A stretch of DNA of 64,000 nucleotides from Streptomyces venezuelae (GCF_008642315.1 NZ_CP029192.1:3348001-3412000), one strand, 5' to 3'. Shown: positions 33,258 to 42,117, counted from the first letter of the stretch. A program made the numbers and translations. Notes: generated from the sequence alone by a model not told the origin.

Positions 33258-34727
33258 TCACGCATGTGGTGTGATGCGGACAGAGTGCGTGCCGGGCCCC
33301 GAACCGAGGGTCAAGGTACGGGACTTGGGGTCCCAGGACTGCCGCACCCCGCCCTGCACGCGACCGCCCTTCGGGAAGTGCCGGGCGGGCAGCCGCACCT
33401 CCGTTCCGCCCCGCACACCCGTCTTTCCGCGCCAGCGCACCGTCAGCGCCTTCCGCTTCGCGTCCCAGCGGTACGCGATCGGGTCCCCCGCGATGGCAAG
33501 GGGCGCGGGGCGATCGAGGACGGGGAGCAGCCGCGTCGGCCTCAGCTTCGCGTCCCACGGCGCCCACGTGCCCGGGTCGTTGGACCAGTAGGCGAAGCCC
33601 GCCCCCATGTCGTCGGCCATGCGCTGCACCTTCTCGACGTACTCCATGGCACCCGGCAGCCCCACGTCGAGTCCGAACTCGCCGATGACGACGGGCGCCC
33701 CGAGGCGCCGCGCGGTCTTCTCGGTCTGGTCGCGCCACGCCCGCAGCGACCTGTCGACCTGCCCCTTGGTGCTGCCGGTGTAGCCGCCGCCGAGGTCCAT
33801 GGGGAGGGGGTAGAGATGTGGCGCATAAGCGATGCGCGCCGCGTCACCGTCACGGCCGCCCTCACCGTCGGCGCGCGGGTCGTCCAGGCGCGGAAGGCCG
33901 GTCGCGAAGCCCCAGTTGGAGCCGATGGCGGACGGTTCGACGAAGAGCCAGTGGTCGCGGTCGACGGTGCGGATCGCGTCGATGGCGTCCTGGTAGAGCC
34001 GCGCGAGCGGTCCTGCCTCGAAGGCGGGGCCCTGCACGCTGCCGCCCCAGGGCTCGTTCATCAGGTCGTACCCGATGACCGTGTCGTCGTCGGCGAAGTA
34101 CCGGGCGACTTCCCGCAGCGCGCCCACGTAGTACCCGCGCAGATCACGCCCGCCGCCTTCGACCGTCCCCCAGAAACGGTCGAAGGCGCGGACGGTCCCC
34201 GGTTCGGCGTAGCCGAGTTCCCAGGGGTCGGTGGGTGCCGAGGTCAGCCCGTCGGTCTCGGTCGCCCACGCCGGGGCTCCGTTGCCGCCGACACGCGGCC
34301 CGTACAGGTCCTGATGCATGTCGAGCAGGACGTGGTGTCCCCGCTCGCCGTACCAGCGCACCCGCTCGGCGACCTGCCGCAGATACGTCCTGTCGTACGT
34401 TCCCGGTGACGGCTCGACCTTGCGCCACTGGAGCAGGAAGCGGACGAAGTTCGTGCCCAGCTCGCGCCGTTCGCGTACGACGTCCTTCTCCTCGATCCAC
34501 GGCAGGCCGTCGGGCGCCTGCTTGGCGCTGCTCGCCGTGGACAGGCCGCGCAGGACCAGGGCGCGCCCCTGCCGGTCGGTGATCCAGCGGTGACCGCTCG
34601 CGGTGTCGGCGGGCGCGGCGCCCGCACCCTGCGGCCCGACGGCGACCAGCAGCCCCGCCGCGACGGCGAGCACGACCGCGCCGACCGCGCCGCGCGCCCA
34701 AGTGCGCCGTTTCGCAGGGGACTTCAT
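33258..34727 (-). CDS. Secreted GH5 glycosidase (endoglycoceramidase-like)
   Basis: 489-residue secreted enzyme with a signal peptide (VGAVVLAVAAGLLVAVGPQGAGA) and a GH5 barrel: FVRFLLQWRKVEPSPGTYD, HHVLLDMHQDLYG, acid/base Glu in YDLMNEPWGG and nucleophile Glu in VVIGEFGLDVG. A C-terminal beta domain follows (LRPTRLLPVLDRP to the end), as in endo-glycosylceramidases. These act on glycosphingolipids or aryl glycosides; the bacterial substrate is uncertain. ATG at 34725-34727. Confidence 0.88.
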   Translation of the reverse strand: MKSPAKRRTWARGAVGAVVLAVAAGLLVAVGPQGAGAAPADTASGHRWITDRQGRALVLRGLSTASSAKQAPDGLPWIEEKDVVRERRELGTNFVRFLLQWRKVEPSPGTYDRTYLRQVAERVRWYGERGHHVLLDMHQDLYGPRVGGNGAPAWATETDGLTSAPTDPWELGYAEPGTVRAFDRFWGTVEGGGRDLRGYYVGALREVARYFADDDTVIGYDLMNEPWGGSVQGPAFEAGPLARLYQDAIDAIRTVDRDHWLFVEPSAIGSNWGFATGLPRLDDPRADGEGGRDGDAARIAYAPHLYPLPMDLGGGYTGSTKGQVDRSLRAWRDQTEKTARRLGAPVVIGEFGLDVGLPGAMEYVEKVQRMADDMGAGFAYWSNDPGTWAPWDAKLRPTRLLPVLDRPAPLAIAGDPIAYRWDAKRKALTVRWRGKTGVRGGTEVRLPARHFPKGGRVQGGVRQSWDPKSRTLTLGSGPGTHSVRITPHA

Positions 34728-34837
34728 GGCCGGGATGGTAGATCGCCGGACCCGTCCCGCAACAGACCTGAGGCTTGTTCACTTTTTCCGGGCGGACCTC
34801 TGTCCGCGGCAACCGATGCGCCCTACAGTGGCGCGCC

Positions 34838-35377
34838 ATGCGGACGACGAGGGTGATCGACGCGTTGCGGGCCCGGACGGATGCCTCGGCCGTGGTGGTG
34901 TGCGTCTGCCTGCTGCTCGTCCTCGCGCACGGCAGCGAGACCCTGCTGACCGCGTTCACGGCACGGGCGGGCCTGTCGGTGGTCCCGAGCGCCCTCGGCG
35001 TGCCCTTCGCCCTGCCCGGCCTGCGGGCGACGCCACTGGGCGCGACGGACTGGACCTGGCAGCTCTGCGAGAACTTCGCGGCCCTGCTCCTGATCGCGAC
35101 CGCCGCCGCCCGTATGCGCTGCCACCTGCGCATACACCCCGAAGCGGGCCGGGCCCGCCGCCTGTTCGCGGGCTGGACGGCGCTGATGGCGGGCACGGCG
35201 GTGGCAGGCGCCTGGCGCGGCACGGTCGCGGCCCGCATGGTCGAGGCGGGCCTGTGGGGATGGCTGCTGCTCCCCCTGACCGGCGCCCTGTTCGGCGCGC
35301 TGTGGGGCGTGGCACTCGGCTGGCTGCCGGGCGTCGCGGCCCTCACGAGGCCCGGGCCGCTGCGGACAGCGCTCTAG
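34838..35377 (+). CDS. Small integral membrane protein, function unknown
   Basis: 179-residue protein with about four hydrophobic helices (ASAVVVCVCLLLVLAHG, NFAALLLIATAAARM, LFAGWTALMAGTAVAGAW, WGWLLLPLTGALFGALWGVALGW) separated by short basic loops. No family was recognised. The ATG lies 8 nt after a TACAGT -10-like hexamer (34824-34829), with no Shine-Dalgarno, so the mRNA is probably leaderless. It is divergent from the GH5 gene. Confidence 0.7.
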   Translation: MRTTRVIDALRARTDASAVVVCVCLLLVLAHGSETLLTAFTARAGLSVVPSALGVPFALPGLRATPLGATDWTWQLCENFAALLLIATAAARMRCHLRIHPEAGRARRLFAGWTALMAGTAVAGAWRGTVAARMVEAGLWGWLLLPLTGALFGALWGVALGWLPGVAALTRPGPLRTAL

Positions 35378-35439
35378 ACGGGTGGCACGGGCGGGGTCCT
35401 GATTCAGGCTGCCGTGCCGCCCGGCCCGTCTCCTAGGCC

Positions 35440-36864
35440 TCAGGCCGCCGTGTCGGTCCGGGTGCGGGCCGCGTACGCGCGGCGGGCGCGGCCCTCGCGG
35501 GGGCGGCGGCCTCGGGGGCCGCCTCGGTCGGAGGTCGGCTTCGGCGGCGCCGGGATGGTGACCGGCGTGCCCGAGGGGGTCTGCGCGCCCGTGATGCGCG
35601 CCAGCTCCGCCTCGCCCGAGCGCACGTCGGCGGTGTGCGGACGGATGCCCGCCGCGGCCATCAGCCGGGTCATGCCGCGCCGCTGCGCCGACGTGACCAG
35701 GGTGACGACGCTGCCGGAGCCGCCGGCGCGCGCGGTGCGGCCGCCGCGGTGCAGGTAGTCCTTGTGGTCGGCGGGCGGGTCGACGTTGACGACGAGGTCG
35801 AGGTCGTCGACGTGGATGCCGCGGGCCGCGACGTTCGTGGCGACGAGCGCGGTGACCTGGCCGGACTTGAACTGGGCGAGGGTGCGGGTGCGTTGGGGCT
35901 GGGACTTGCCGCCGTGCAGCGCCGCCGCCCGCACCCCGCTGTTGAGCAGGTGCGTGGTGAGCCGGTCGACCGCGTGCTTGGTGTCGAGGAAGAGGATGAC
36001 CCGGCCGTCGCGGGCGGCGATCTCCGTCGTGGCGGCGGTCTTGTCGGCGCCGTGCACGTGCAGCACGTGGTGTTCCATCGTGGTGACCGCGCCCGCGGAC
36101 GGGTCGACGGAGTGGACGACGGGGTCCTGGAGGTAGCGGCGGACCAGCAGGTCGACGTTGCGGTCCAGCGTGGCCGAGAACAGCATGCGCTGCCCGTCGG
36201 GCCGCACCTGGTCGAGGAGTTCGGTGACCTGGGGCAGGAAGCCCATGTCGGTCATCTGGTCGGCCTCGTCGAGGACGGTGACGGCAACCTGGTCCAGGCG
36301 GCAGTCGCGCCGCTCGATGAGGTCCTTGAGCCGTCCCGGCGTCGCGACGACGACCTCGGCACCGGCGCGCAGCGCCCCGGCCTGCCGCCCGATGGACATG
36401 CCGCCGACGACGGTGGCCATACGGAGCCGTACCGACCTGGCGTACGGGGTGAGGGCGTCGGTCACCTGCTGGGCGAGCTCGCGGGTGGGGACGAGGATGA
36501 GGGCGAGCGGGCGGCGCGGCTCGGCGCGCTGTCCCGCCGTGCGGGCGAGCGTCGCGAGGCCGAAGGCGAGGGTCTTGCCGGATCCGGTGCGCCCGCGGCC
36601 GAGGACGTCGCGGCCCGCGAGGGTGTTGGGCAGCGTGGCCGCCTGGATCGGGAAGGGCGCGGTGACGCCGAGTCCGGTGAGGGTCGAGAGCATGCCGTCC
36701 GGCAGGCCGAGCGCGGCGAAGTCCTCGACGGGCGGCAGGGCCGGGGTGACGGTGACCGGCAGCGTGAACTCTCCCTGGGGCGCGGCGGGACGACGGCTCC
36801 GGCCGCCGCCGGAGCCCCTGAAGTTCTGGGAGTACCGGCTGTTCGTGCGAGTTGAGCGGTTCAT
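35440..36864 (-). CDS. DEAD-box ATP-dependent RNA helicase
   Basis: 474-residue RNA helicase. The Q motif region (FAALGLPDGMLSTLTGLGVTAPFPIQAATLP) is followed by Walker A GRGRTGSGKTLAFGL, PTRELAQQ, VVATPGRL, DEAD (VLDEADQMTDMGF), SAT (LFSATLD), VATNVAARGIH and HRGGRTARAG. Both tails are basic and Arg/Gly-rich, fitting RNA binding. It follows the cold-shock gene, a pairing that suggests a role in unwinding RNA at low temperature. The 237-bp region before it contains the cspA terminator and a small GGCACC/GGTGCC hairpin. Confidence 0.92.
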   Translation of the reverse strand: MNRSTRTNSRYSQNFRGSGGGRSRRPAAPQGEFTLPVTVTPALPPVEDFAALGLPDGMLSTLTGLGVTAPFPIQAATLPNTLAGRDVLGRGRTGSGKTLAFGLATLARTAGQRAEPRRPLALILVPTRELAQQVTDALTPYARSVRLRMATVVGGMSIGRQAGALRAGAEVVVATPGRLKDLIERRDCRLDQVAVTVLDEADQMTDMGFLPQVTELLDQVRPDGQRMLFSATLDRNVDLLVRRYLQDPVVHSVDPSAGAVTTMEHHVLHVHGADKTAATTEIAARDGRVILFLDTKHAVDRLTTHLLNSGVRAAALHGGKSQPQRTRTLAQFKSGQVTALVATNVAARGIHVDDLDLVVNVDPPADHKDYLHRGGRTARAGGSGSVVTLVTSAQRRGMTRLMAAAGIRPHTADVRSGEAELARITGAQTPSGTPVTIPAPPKPTSDRGGPRGRRPREGRARRAYAARTRTDTAA

Positions 36865-37041
36865 GTAAACCTCGAACCTTCCTCGATGCGGCGCGTGTCG
36901 AGGAATTCTCAGCGGGCACCGTCCGGTGCCGAGAACCGCAGGAACGGCCGGGGAAAATGAAAAGCATCCCCGGCCGTCGGGAAATCATTCCGGATTCGGC
37001 CAGGAAATACGTCGGGGAGAGTCACCCCCGAAAAAACAACG

Positions 37042-37076
37042 AGCTGGGGCCCGCACCCAAGGTGCGGGCCCCAGCT
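37042..37076 (-). terminator. Intrinsic terminator of the cold-shock gene
   Basis: 16-bp perfect stem (37042-37057 with 37061-37076, loop CAA). It is followed on the minus strand by a T-run (A-tract at 37031-37036), 25 nt after the cold-shock gene stop. Confidence 0.85.
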
Positions 37077-37100
37077 ACGAAGTACGCGCGAGCGTCAGCG

Positions 37101-37304
37101 TCAGGCGGGAACGATGTTCTCGGCCTGCGGGCCCTTCTGGCCCTGCGTGACGTCGAAGGTCACCTTCTGGCCCTCCTGCAGCTCACGGAAGCCCTGGGTG
37201 GCGATGTTCGAGTAGTGGGCGAAGACGTCGGCGCCGCCACCCTCCTGCTCGATGAAGCCGAAGCCCTTTTCCGAGTTGAACCACTTCACGGTGCCAGTAG
37301 CCAT
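37101..37304 (-). CDS. Cold-shock protein (CspA family)
   Basis: 67-residue single cold-shock domain, [20 protein letters not shown] with RNP1 (KGFGFIE) and RNP2 (VFAHYS), ending [10 protein letters not shown]. It binds single-stranded nucleic acid and acts as an RNA chaperone. GGAGAT lies 8 nt before the ATG. The 305-bp gap upstream is AT-rich for this genome, as expected for a thermosensing cold-shock leader. Confidence 0.95.
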   Translation of the reverse strand: MATGTVKWFNSEKGFGFIEQEGGGADVFAHYSNIATQGFRELQEGQKVTFDVTQGQKGPQAENIVPA

Positions 37305-37609
37305 GTCATATCTCCTTCGGGGCATTTGCCCGGAAGCCCACACTGTGCGGACTCCACGTCGCCGCGATGATTACCCTGTCCGGACATGACCGGCAAAACA
37401 AAGTGCCCCGCCGACGCAGAATGCCGGCCGAGCACTTGAAGTCTTTGGAAACCACAACTGCAACTGATAACGACACTAGCACGCACCGGCCGCCGCCGCA
37501 GGGTTTTCCATATCACTCCGCCGGTCGACGGATAAACCCTCATAGCGTGTCACCCGAAATTCTGCATTTGCCGTCACAGATATCTGGTGGCGCCAGGCGC
37601 AGCGTCGCC
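37305..37609 (-). other. Leader region of the cold-shock gene
   Basis: 305 bp without a gene. It is markedly AT-richer than its surroundings (37360-37560) and presumably holds the cold-shock promoter and 5' leader. I cannot fix the promoter or a structured element by eye. Confidence 0.4.
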
Positions 37610-37957
37610 TCAGGGCGCGGGCGCCCCCTCGGACCCGGCGGCGGAACCACGCAGCTCCTCGTTGATCCGCAGCGCGTCCTCCAGCTGGTCCTCGAGGATG
37701 ACGATGCGGCAGGCGGCATCGATCGGCGTGCCCTGGTCGACGAGCTCACGGGCACGCGCCGCGACGCGCAGCTGATAGCGGGAGTAGCGGCGGTGACCGC
37801 CCTCGGACCGCAGGGGCGTGATGAGACGGGCTTCGCCGACCGCCCGGAGGAAGCCGGGCGTGGCGCCGATCATCTCGGCCGCCCGGCCCATCGTGTAGGC
37901 GGGGTAGTCGTCGTCGTCGAACCGGTCGTGGCCGCGCGAGGGACTCTCTGGGGGCAT
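37610..37957 (-). CDS. MerR-type helix-turn-helix regulator, short form
   Basis: 115-residue protein with an acidic N-terminus ([33 protein letters not shown]) leading into the MerR winged helix ([40 protein letters not shown]), then a short coiled-coil tail. No effector domain. ATG at 37955-37957 with AAAAGG upstream. A hairpin and a 290-nt leader precede it. Confidence 0.85.
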   Translation of the reverse strand: MPPESPSRGHDRFDDDDYPAYTMGRAAEMIGATPGFLRAVGEARLITPLRSEGGHRRYSRYQLRVAARARELVDQGTPIDAACRIVILEDQLEDALRINEELRGSAAGSEGAPAP

Positions 37958-38366
37958 CTGCACCTTTTCTGGAACGCGTCGAGGGGCCTGGTGCCGTGCG
38001 GCACCAGGCCCCGAGGGGTTTTCACCATCTACCGACCTTGCGTGCCGGCTATCTGTTTCCGCAGGAACACCCGTTCGGCAGGTGCTGCGGGGATCGCGGT
38101 TGCGTGACCGGGGACCACCTTCCAATCCGGGGCCTGCGGTACCCGGACTGCGGCGTGCCCGCCCGGGCGATCCAGATGGCGTCCACTCCTCTCACTCATC
38201 TCTCCCGGCACCCGTTTCTCTCGTCGCGGGCACCATCACTGGCTACATGAGGAACTCTAACCACGGGGATCGCGCATGTCTACCTCAGCCACGATAGATT
38301 TTCGGTGCCCGAAGAAGAGGTATCCGACCCGCCCCACCCGTCCGCACCTCGGTAAACTGACCAGTC
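37958..38366 (-). promoter_or_regulatory. Long leader and promoter of the MerR-type gene
   Basis: 409-bp gap. Read leftward, TAGACA (38277-38282) and TAGAGT (38254-38259) are spaced 17 nt, a good Streptomyces promoter, with a start near 38247. The transcript would carry about 290 nt before the ATG. Just before the ribosome binding site is a 13-bp perfect hairpin (37983-37995 with 38000-38012). No small ORF in the leader is convincing. Confidence 0.55.
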
Positions 38367-38744
38367 ATGTCGATCCCTGACGAGCTGCTCGTCGACATCG
38401 CCGCCCTGGTCGAGTCCGAGCACAGCAATCAGATGTCCCTCACCGTGGTCGTCGGCGGTGCCGTCATCACGGGGCGGCTGGCCCCCGAGGCCCTGTGGCG
38501 GCGGCGCGTCGCCGAAGTCCTGAAGGACTCCGACCGGCTCGGCCCCTTCGCCGCCGCGTTCGTGTCCCCCGAGGCGGATTCCGGCCCGCCCCCGGAATCC
38601 AAGTCGCCCACCCATCTCCACTTCCACCTGGCCCGGATCCTCCAGGGCAGCCTGGGCCTGCCGGAGACCGGCGGGATGTACCGCATCGCCCTGGCGGACG
38701 TGAGCGCCTGGACCGTGGGCGACCTCAGCTACTCCGACTCCTGA
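38367..38744 (+). CDS. Conserved hypothetical protein
   Basis: 125-residue soluble protein, not firmly recognised. The N-terminal half, PDELLVDIAALVESEHSNQMSLTVVVGGAVITGRL, resembles in pattern the gas-vesicle accessory GvpU, but the match is weak. An acidic Pro-rich linker and a LHFHLARILQGSLGLPETGGMYRIALADVSAWTVGDLSY tail follow. A TAAACT hexamer (38353-38358) ends 8 nt before the ATG, so the transcript may be leaderless. Confidence 0.7.
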   Translation: MSIPDELLVDIAALVESEHSNQMSLTVVVGGAVITGRLAPEALWRRRVAEVLKDSDRLGPFAAAFVSPEADSGPPPESKSPTHLHFHLARILQGSLGLPETGGMYRIALADVSAWTVGDLSYSDS

Positions 38745-38784
38745 CCCCGACCCTTCCCACCCGGGTGGCCGACGGGTCCCCCAC

Positions 38785-38822
38785 GACAGGCCCCGGCTCG
38801 CCTTGAGTCGGGGCTTGTCAAC
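38785..38822 (+). promoter_or_regulatory. Hairpin containing an HspR (HAIR)-like half site upstream of hsp18
   Basis: A 15-bp stem with two G-U pairs (38785-38799 with 38805-38819) can terminate the upstream gene. The same bases contain CTTGAGT at 38802-38808, the exact left half of the HspR-associated inverted repeat CTTGAGT-N7-ACTCAAG. The right half (38816-38822, TGTCAAC) keeps four of seven bases and overlaps the -35 element. Confidence 0.5.
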
Positions 38823-38844
38823 TTTCCTCCCCGTGAGCTATATA
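38815..38844 (+). promoter_or_regulatory. hsp18 promoter
   Basis: TTGTCA at 38815-38820 and TATATA at 38839-38844, spaced 18 nt. This is an unusually AT-rich -10 region for this genome. Transcription would start about 40 nt before the coding region. Confidence 0.6.
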
Positions 38845-38894
38845 AAAAGGCGTAGGGCATCGCACCCAACTTTCGAGGAGAGGAGTGACCCGTG

Positions 38895-39314
38895 ATGCTC
38901 ATGCGTACCGACCCGTTCCGCGAATTCGACCGACTCGCCCAGCAGGTCTTCAGCAGTTCCCGCCCCGCGGGAATGCAGATGGACGCCTACCGCGAGGGCG
39001 ACGAATTCGTCGTCCACTTCGACCTGCCGGGCGTCGACCCCGAGTCGATCGACCTCGACGTCGAGCGCCACGTGCTGAACGTGCGGGCCGAGCGCCGCTC
39101 CCCCGCCCCCGAGGGCGTGGAGATGATCGCGGCCGAGCGGTCCACCGGAAGCTACGCCCGCCAGCTGTTCCTCGGCGACACCCTGGACACCGAGCGCATC
39201 GACGCCTCGTACGAGGCCGGCGTCCTGACGCTCCGCATCCCGGTGGCCGAGCGGGCCAAGCCCCGGAAGATCCACATCAGCGGCGGCGGCGACCGCAGGC
39301 AGATCGACGGCTGA
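38895..39314 (+). CDS. hsp18: Small heat-shock protein, Hsp20/alpha-crystallin family
   Basis: 139-residue chaperone that holds unfolding proteins. The alpha-crystallin domain runs from about residue 30 ([29 protein letters not shown]) to [19 protein letters not shown], containing the A-x-x-x-G-V-L-x-L-x-I-P motif. Start codon: GTG at 38892 or ATG at 38895, both after AGGAG; ATG is preferred as it gives the [10 protein letters not shown] start seen in Streptomyces Hsp18. A DUF2267 gene follows after 31 nt. Confidence 0.92.
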   Translation: MLMRTDPFREFDRLAQQVFSSSRPAGMQMDAYREGDEFVVHFDLPGVDPESIDLDVERHVLNVRAERRSPAPEGVEMIAAERSTGSYARQLFLGDTLDTERIDASYEAGVLTLRIPVAERAKPRKIHISGGGDRRQIDG

Positions 39315-39345
39315 CGCGACGGACGAGACGGAGGAGAACGGCACG

Positions 39346-39744
39346 ATGAGGTGGAGCGAACTCATCGAGACGGTGCGGGAGACCGGCCGGTACGACGGCC
39401 CGGCGGACGCGGAGCGCGTGACACGCGTCGTCCTGTCCGCCCTCGGCGGCCACGTCGTCGGGGACGTACGGGCCGAGCTGGCACGGCAGTTGCCGCCGGA
39501 GGCCGCACGGCTCGTCGCGGACCGCATCCCCGCCGCCCGGCCGCTCACGGCCGCGGAGTTCGTGGAGAGCGTGGCGCGGTGCCTGCCGGGTGCGACCCCG
39601 GCCACCGCCCGATGGGACGTCAGCTCCGTCCTCACCGCCCTGACCCAGGCGGTGGACGAGGAGCTCGTCGACCGCCTGCTGGGCCTGCTGCCGTCCGGCT
39701 ACGCCCTGCTGTTCGGCAGGGCGGAGCTGGTGCGGGCGGCCTGA
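39346..39744 (+). CDS. DUF2267 family protein
   Basis: 132-residue DUF2267 protein: WSELIETVRETGRYDGPADAERVTRVVLSALGGHVVGDVRAELARQLPPE, typical of the family, then FVESVARCLPGATPATARWDVSSVLTALTQAVDEELVDRLLGLLPSGYALLF. All-alpha, soluble, function unknown. GGAGGAGAA precedes the ATG. Close spacing behind hsp18 suggests co-expression under heat or envelope stress. Confidence 0.82.
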   Translation: MRWSELIETVRETGRYDGPADAERVTRVVLSALGGHVVGDVRAELARQLPPEAARLVADRIPAARPLTAAEFVESVARCLPGATPATARWDVSSVLTALTQAVDEELVDRLLGLLPSGYALLFGRAELVRAA

Positions 39745-39770
39745 GGGGCGCCCGGCGAAGGGCCTGACAC

Positions 39771-39818
39771 GCGGGTGCTGTCCGAGAATTCGAGCAACGA
39801 CTCCCGGCCAGCACCCGC
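39771..39818. terminator. Long-looped inverted repeat between DUF2267 and protease genes
   Basis: GCGGGTGCTG at 39771-39780 is complementary to 39809-39818, with a 28-nt loop. It lies between convergent genes and is probably a weak bidirectional terminator. Confidence 0.45.
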
Positions 39819-39833
39819 AGCAGTGACCGGTGA

Positions 39834-40685
39834 CTACCGCCTGACGGAGGGCTTCGGCAGCTGGCAGCCCGCGCGGCTCAGGTCGATCTTGTTGCCGGCG
39901 CCGACGCACGGCACGATCCAGTAGGTCTGCTGCGCGTAGTTGATGCCTTCGCGCACGGTGACCTTGCCGTTCTCGTCGACCTCGCACGGGTTGTTGTCCG
40001 TGCAGCGCTCGCCGCTCTCGTTGCCGGTGTTGTTGACGGCGACGACCTTGCCGGTCTCGTCGTCGATCACCGGGGAGCCGGAGGTGCCGCCGATCGTCTT
40101 GCAGTCGGGGGTGTAGCGGACCGAGTCCTTCCAGGTCCAGTTCCCCTCCTTGAGGCGGTACGCGAAGCCGTCGACGCTGCACTTGTACAGCTTCTTCCAG
40201 TACCCGGACGCGACGGTGATCTTCCGTCCCTGCTCGGGCCGCGCCGCGTTCAGCTCCAGCGCCTTGATCCCGTACCGGCTCTCGATGTCCTGGTAGGTGC
40301 TGGTGGTCTGATAGATCGACATGTCCGTGTCGGTCATCGTGCCGTACGCGACCTTGCTGGCCCTGATGGTCCCGAGACGGCCGCCCGAGGCGTTGAGCAG
40401 CGTGAAGCTGCGGGACGAGGCCTTGTTGACGATGACTTCGCCCGGTGCGGGGAAGCCGCTCTCCAGGCAGTGTCCGTTGGACAGGACGAGGGCCGGGTCG
40501 GTGGGCTTGGAGTTCGGCACGCGGACCACGGAGCCGGAACAGTTGCTGAGCGCCACCGTTCCGGCGAGGGTGACGGCCTTGATCCTGGGCTGTGCGGGCG
40601 CTTCGTCGCCGACGGCTGTCGCGGGCGCCGCGGTTGCTCCGATGAGCAGAGCCGCGAAGCACGCACCGACGAGAGGCTTGTTCAT
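39834..40685 (-). CDS. Secreted trypsin-like serine protease (paralogue 2)
   Basis: 283-residue secreted S1-type protease. The signal peptide is residues 1-24 (ACFAALLIGATAAPATA). The triad is His in VLSNGHCLE, Asp in TMTDTDMSIYQ, and Ser in IGGTSGSPVIDDETG. It aligns along its whole length with the protease at 32274-33158, including TVALSNCSGSVVR, WTWKDSVRYTP and AVNNTGNE, so the two arose by duplication. Convergent with the DUF2267 gene and divergent from alaA. Confidence 0.88.
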   Translation of the reverse strand: MNKPLVGACFAALLIGATAAPATAVGDEAPAQPRIKAVTLAGTVALSNCSGSVVRVPNSKPTDPALVLSNGHCLESGFPAPGEVIVNKASSRSFTLLNASGGRLGTIRASKVAYGTMTDTDMSIYQTTSTYQDIESRYGIKALELNAARPEQGRKITVASGYWKKLYKCSVDGFAYRLKEGNWTWKDSVRYTPDCKTIGGTSGSPVIDDETGKVVAVNNTGNESGERCTDNNPCEVDENGKVTVREGINYAQQTYWIVPCVGAGNKIDLSRAGCQLPKPSVRR

Positions 40686-40905
40686 GTGGGGGTCCCCTCA
40701 GATGACTAAGTGACCGAAGTTCCTTCGGCGTTGTCATGCGCATTGTTGGGGCGCCACGCCGCCAGGACAAGACCACAAACGGACACAACTGACCGCTGAC
40801 AGGACGCCATGGAGCGGAACAGAACGCTCCGCCAGGCCCCACGGAACATCCCTTGTGTCCGAAAACACGAGGCGGCACGCGATACCCGCCCGTAAGCTCG
40901 CGGAC

Positions 40906-42117
40906 ATGCAGGTCATCCAGTCGACGAAGCTCTCCAACGTCTGTTACGAGATCCGGGGCCCGGTGCTCGAGGAGGCGATGCGGCTGGAGGCGGCCGGTCA
41001 CCGCATCCTGAAGCTCAACACCGGCAACCCCGCCGCCTTCGGCTTCGAGTGCCCGCCCGAGATCCTCGAGGACATCCTCCGCAACGTCGGCACCGCACAC
41101 GGGTATGGCGACGCGAAGGGCCTCCTCGCCGCCCGCCGCGCGGTCGTCATGCACAACCAGACCCTGGGCATCGAGACCGACGTCGAGCACGTCTTCATCG
41201 GCAACGGCGTCTCCGAGCTCATCGTGATGGCCATGCAGGGCCTCCTGGACGACGGCGACGAGGTCCTCGTACCGGCACCGGACTATCCCCTGTGGACCGC
41301 GGCCGTCTCCCTGTCCGGCGGCACCGCCGTCCACTACCGCTGCGACGAGCAGTCGGACTGGATGCCGGACCTCGCCGACATCGAGCGCAAGATCACCGAC
41401 CGCACCAAGGCGCTCGTGATCATCAACCCGAACAACCCGACCGGCGCCGTCTACGACGAAGCGATGCTGCGCGGCCTCACCGACATCGCGCGCCGCCACA
41501 ACCTGCTGGTCTGCTCGGACGAGATCTACGACAAGATCCTCTACGACGGCGCGACGCACACGCCGACCGCCTCCGTCGCGCCGGACCTGCTGACCCTCAC
41601 CTTCAACGGCATGTCGAAGGCGTACCGCGTGGCGGGCTACCGCGTCGGCTGGATGGCGATCTCGGGGCCGAAGGCGCACGCGTCCTCGTACATCGAGGGC
41701 CTGACGATCCTCGCCAACATGCGCCTGTGCGCCAACATGCCGGGCCAGCACGGCGTCGTCGCGGCGCTCAGCGGGCGGCAGACGATCAACGACCTCGTGC
41801 TGCCGGGCGGCCGGCTCCTTGAGCAGCGCGACACGGCGTACGACCTGCTGACACAGATCCCCGGCGTGAGCTGTGTGAAGCCGAAGGGGTCGCTGTACCT
41901 CTTCCCGCGGCTCGACCCGAAGGTCTTCAAGATCAAGGACGACCGGCAGATGGTCCTCGACCTGCTCCGGGCCGAGAAGATCATGGTCGTGCACGGCACG
42001 GGCTTCAACTGGCCCGAGCCCGACCACTTCCGCGTCGTGACACTGCCGACGGCGACGGACCTCGCGGAGGCGGTCACCCGGATCGGGAACTTCCTGGACG
42101 GCTACAGCCAGCCCTGA
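40906..42117 (+). CDS. alaA: AlaA-like glutamate-pyruvate aminotransferase
   Basis: 403-residue fold-type I PLP aminotransferase very close to E. coli AlaA: LNTGNPAAFGFECPPEIL, VFIGNGVSELIVMAMQ, VPAPDYPLWTAAVSLSGG, IINPNNPTGAVYDEAML, CSDEIYDKILYDG. The PLP-Lys is in LTFNGMSKAYRVAGYRVGWM. C-terminal HFRVVTLPTATDL carries the carboxylate-binding Arg. The ATG follows a TAAGCT hexamer (40893-40898) by 7 nt without a ribosome binding site, so a leaderless mRNA is likely. Confidence 0.92.
   Translation: MQVIQSTKLSNVCYEIRGPVLEEAMRLEAAGHRILKLNTGNPAAFGFECPPEILEDILRNVGTAHGYGDAKGLLAARRAVVMHNQTLGIETDVEHVFIGNGVSELIVMAMQGLLDDGDEVLVPAPDYPLWTAAVSLSGGTAVHYRCDEQSDWMPDLADIERKITDRTKALVIINPNNPTGAVYDEAMLRGLTDIARRHNLLVCSDEIYDKILYDGATHTPTASVAPDLLTLTFNGMSKAYRVAGYRVGWMAISGPKAHASSYIEGLTILANMRLCANMPGQHGVVAALSGRQTINDLVLPGGRLLEQRDTAYDLLTQIPGVSCVKPKGSLYLFPRLDPKVFKIKDDRQMVLDLLRAEKIMVVHGTGFNWPEPDHFRVVTLPTATDLAEAVTRIGNFLDGYSQP

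Noticed and set aside
38029..38250. Small ORFs in the MerR leader on both strands
   Set aside because: No ribosome binding sites and atypical composition. The region is better read as leader RNA.
39771..39818. Attachment site or small mobile element
   Set aside because: The 10-bp inverted repeat with a 28-nt loop lies between convergent genes with no integrase or tRNA. A weak terminator is simpler.
39277..42027. 916-codon open frame on the minus strand
   Set aside because: It runs antisense through three well-supported genes (DUF2267, protease, alaA) and its protein is Arg/Gly/Ala-rich without domains. Long antisense frames are expected at this GC content.
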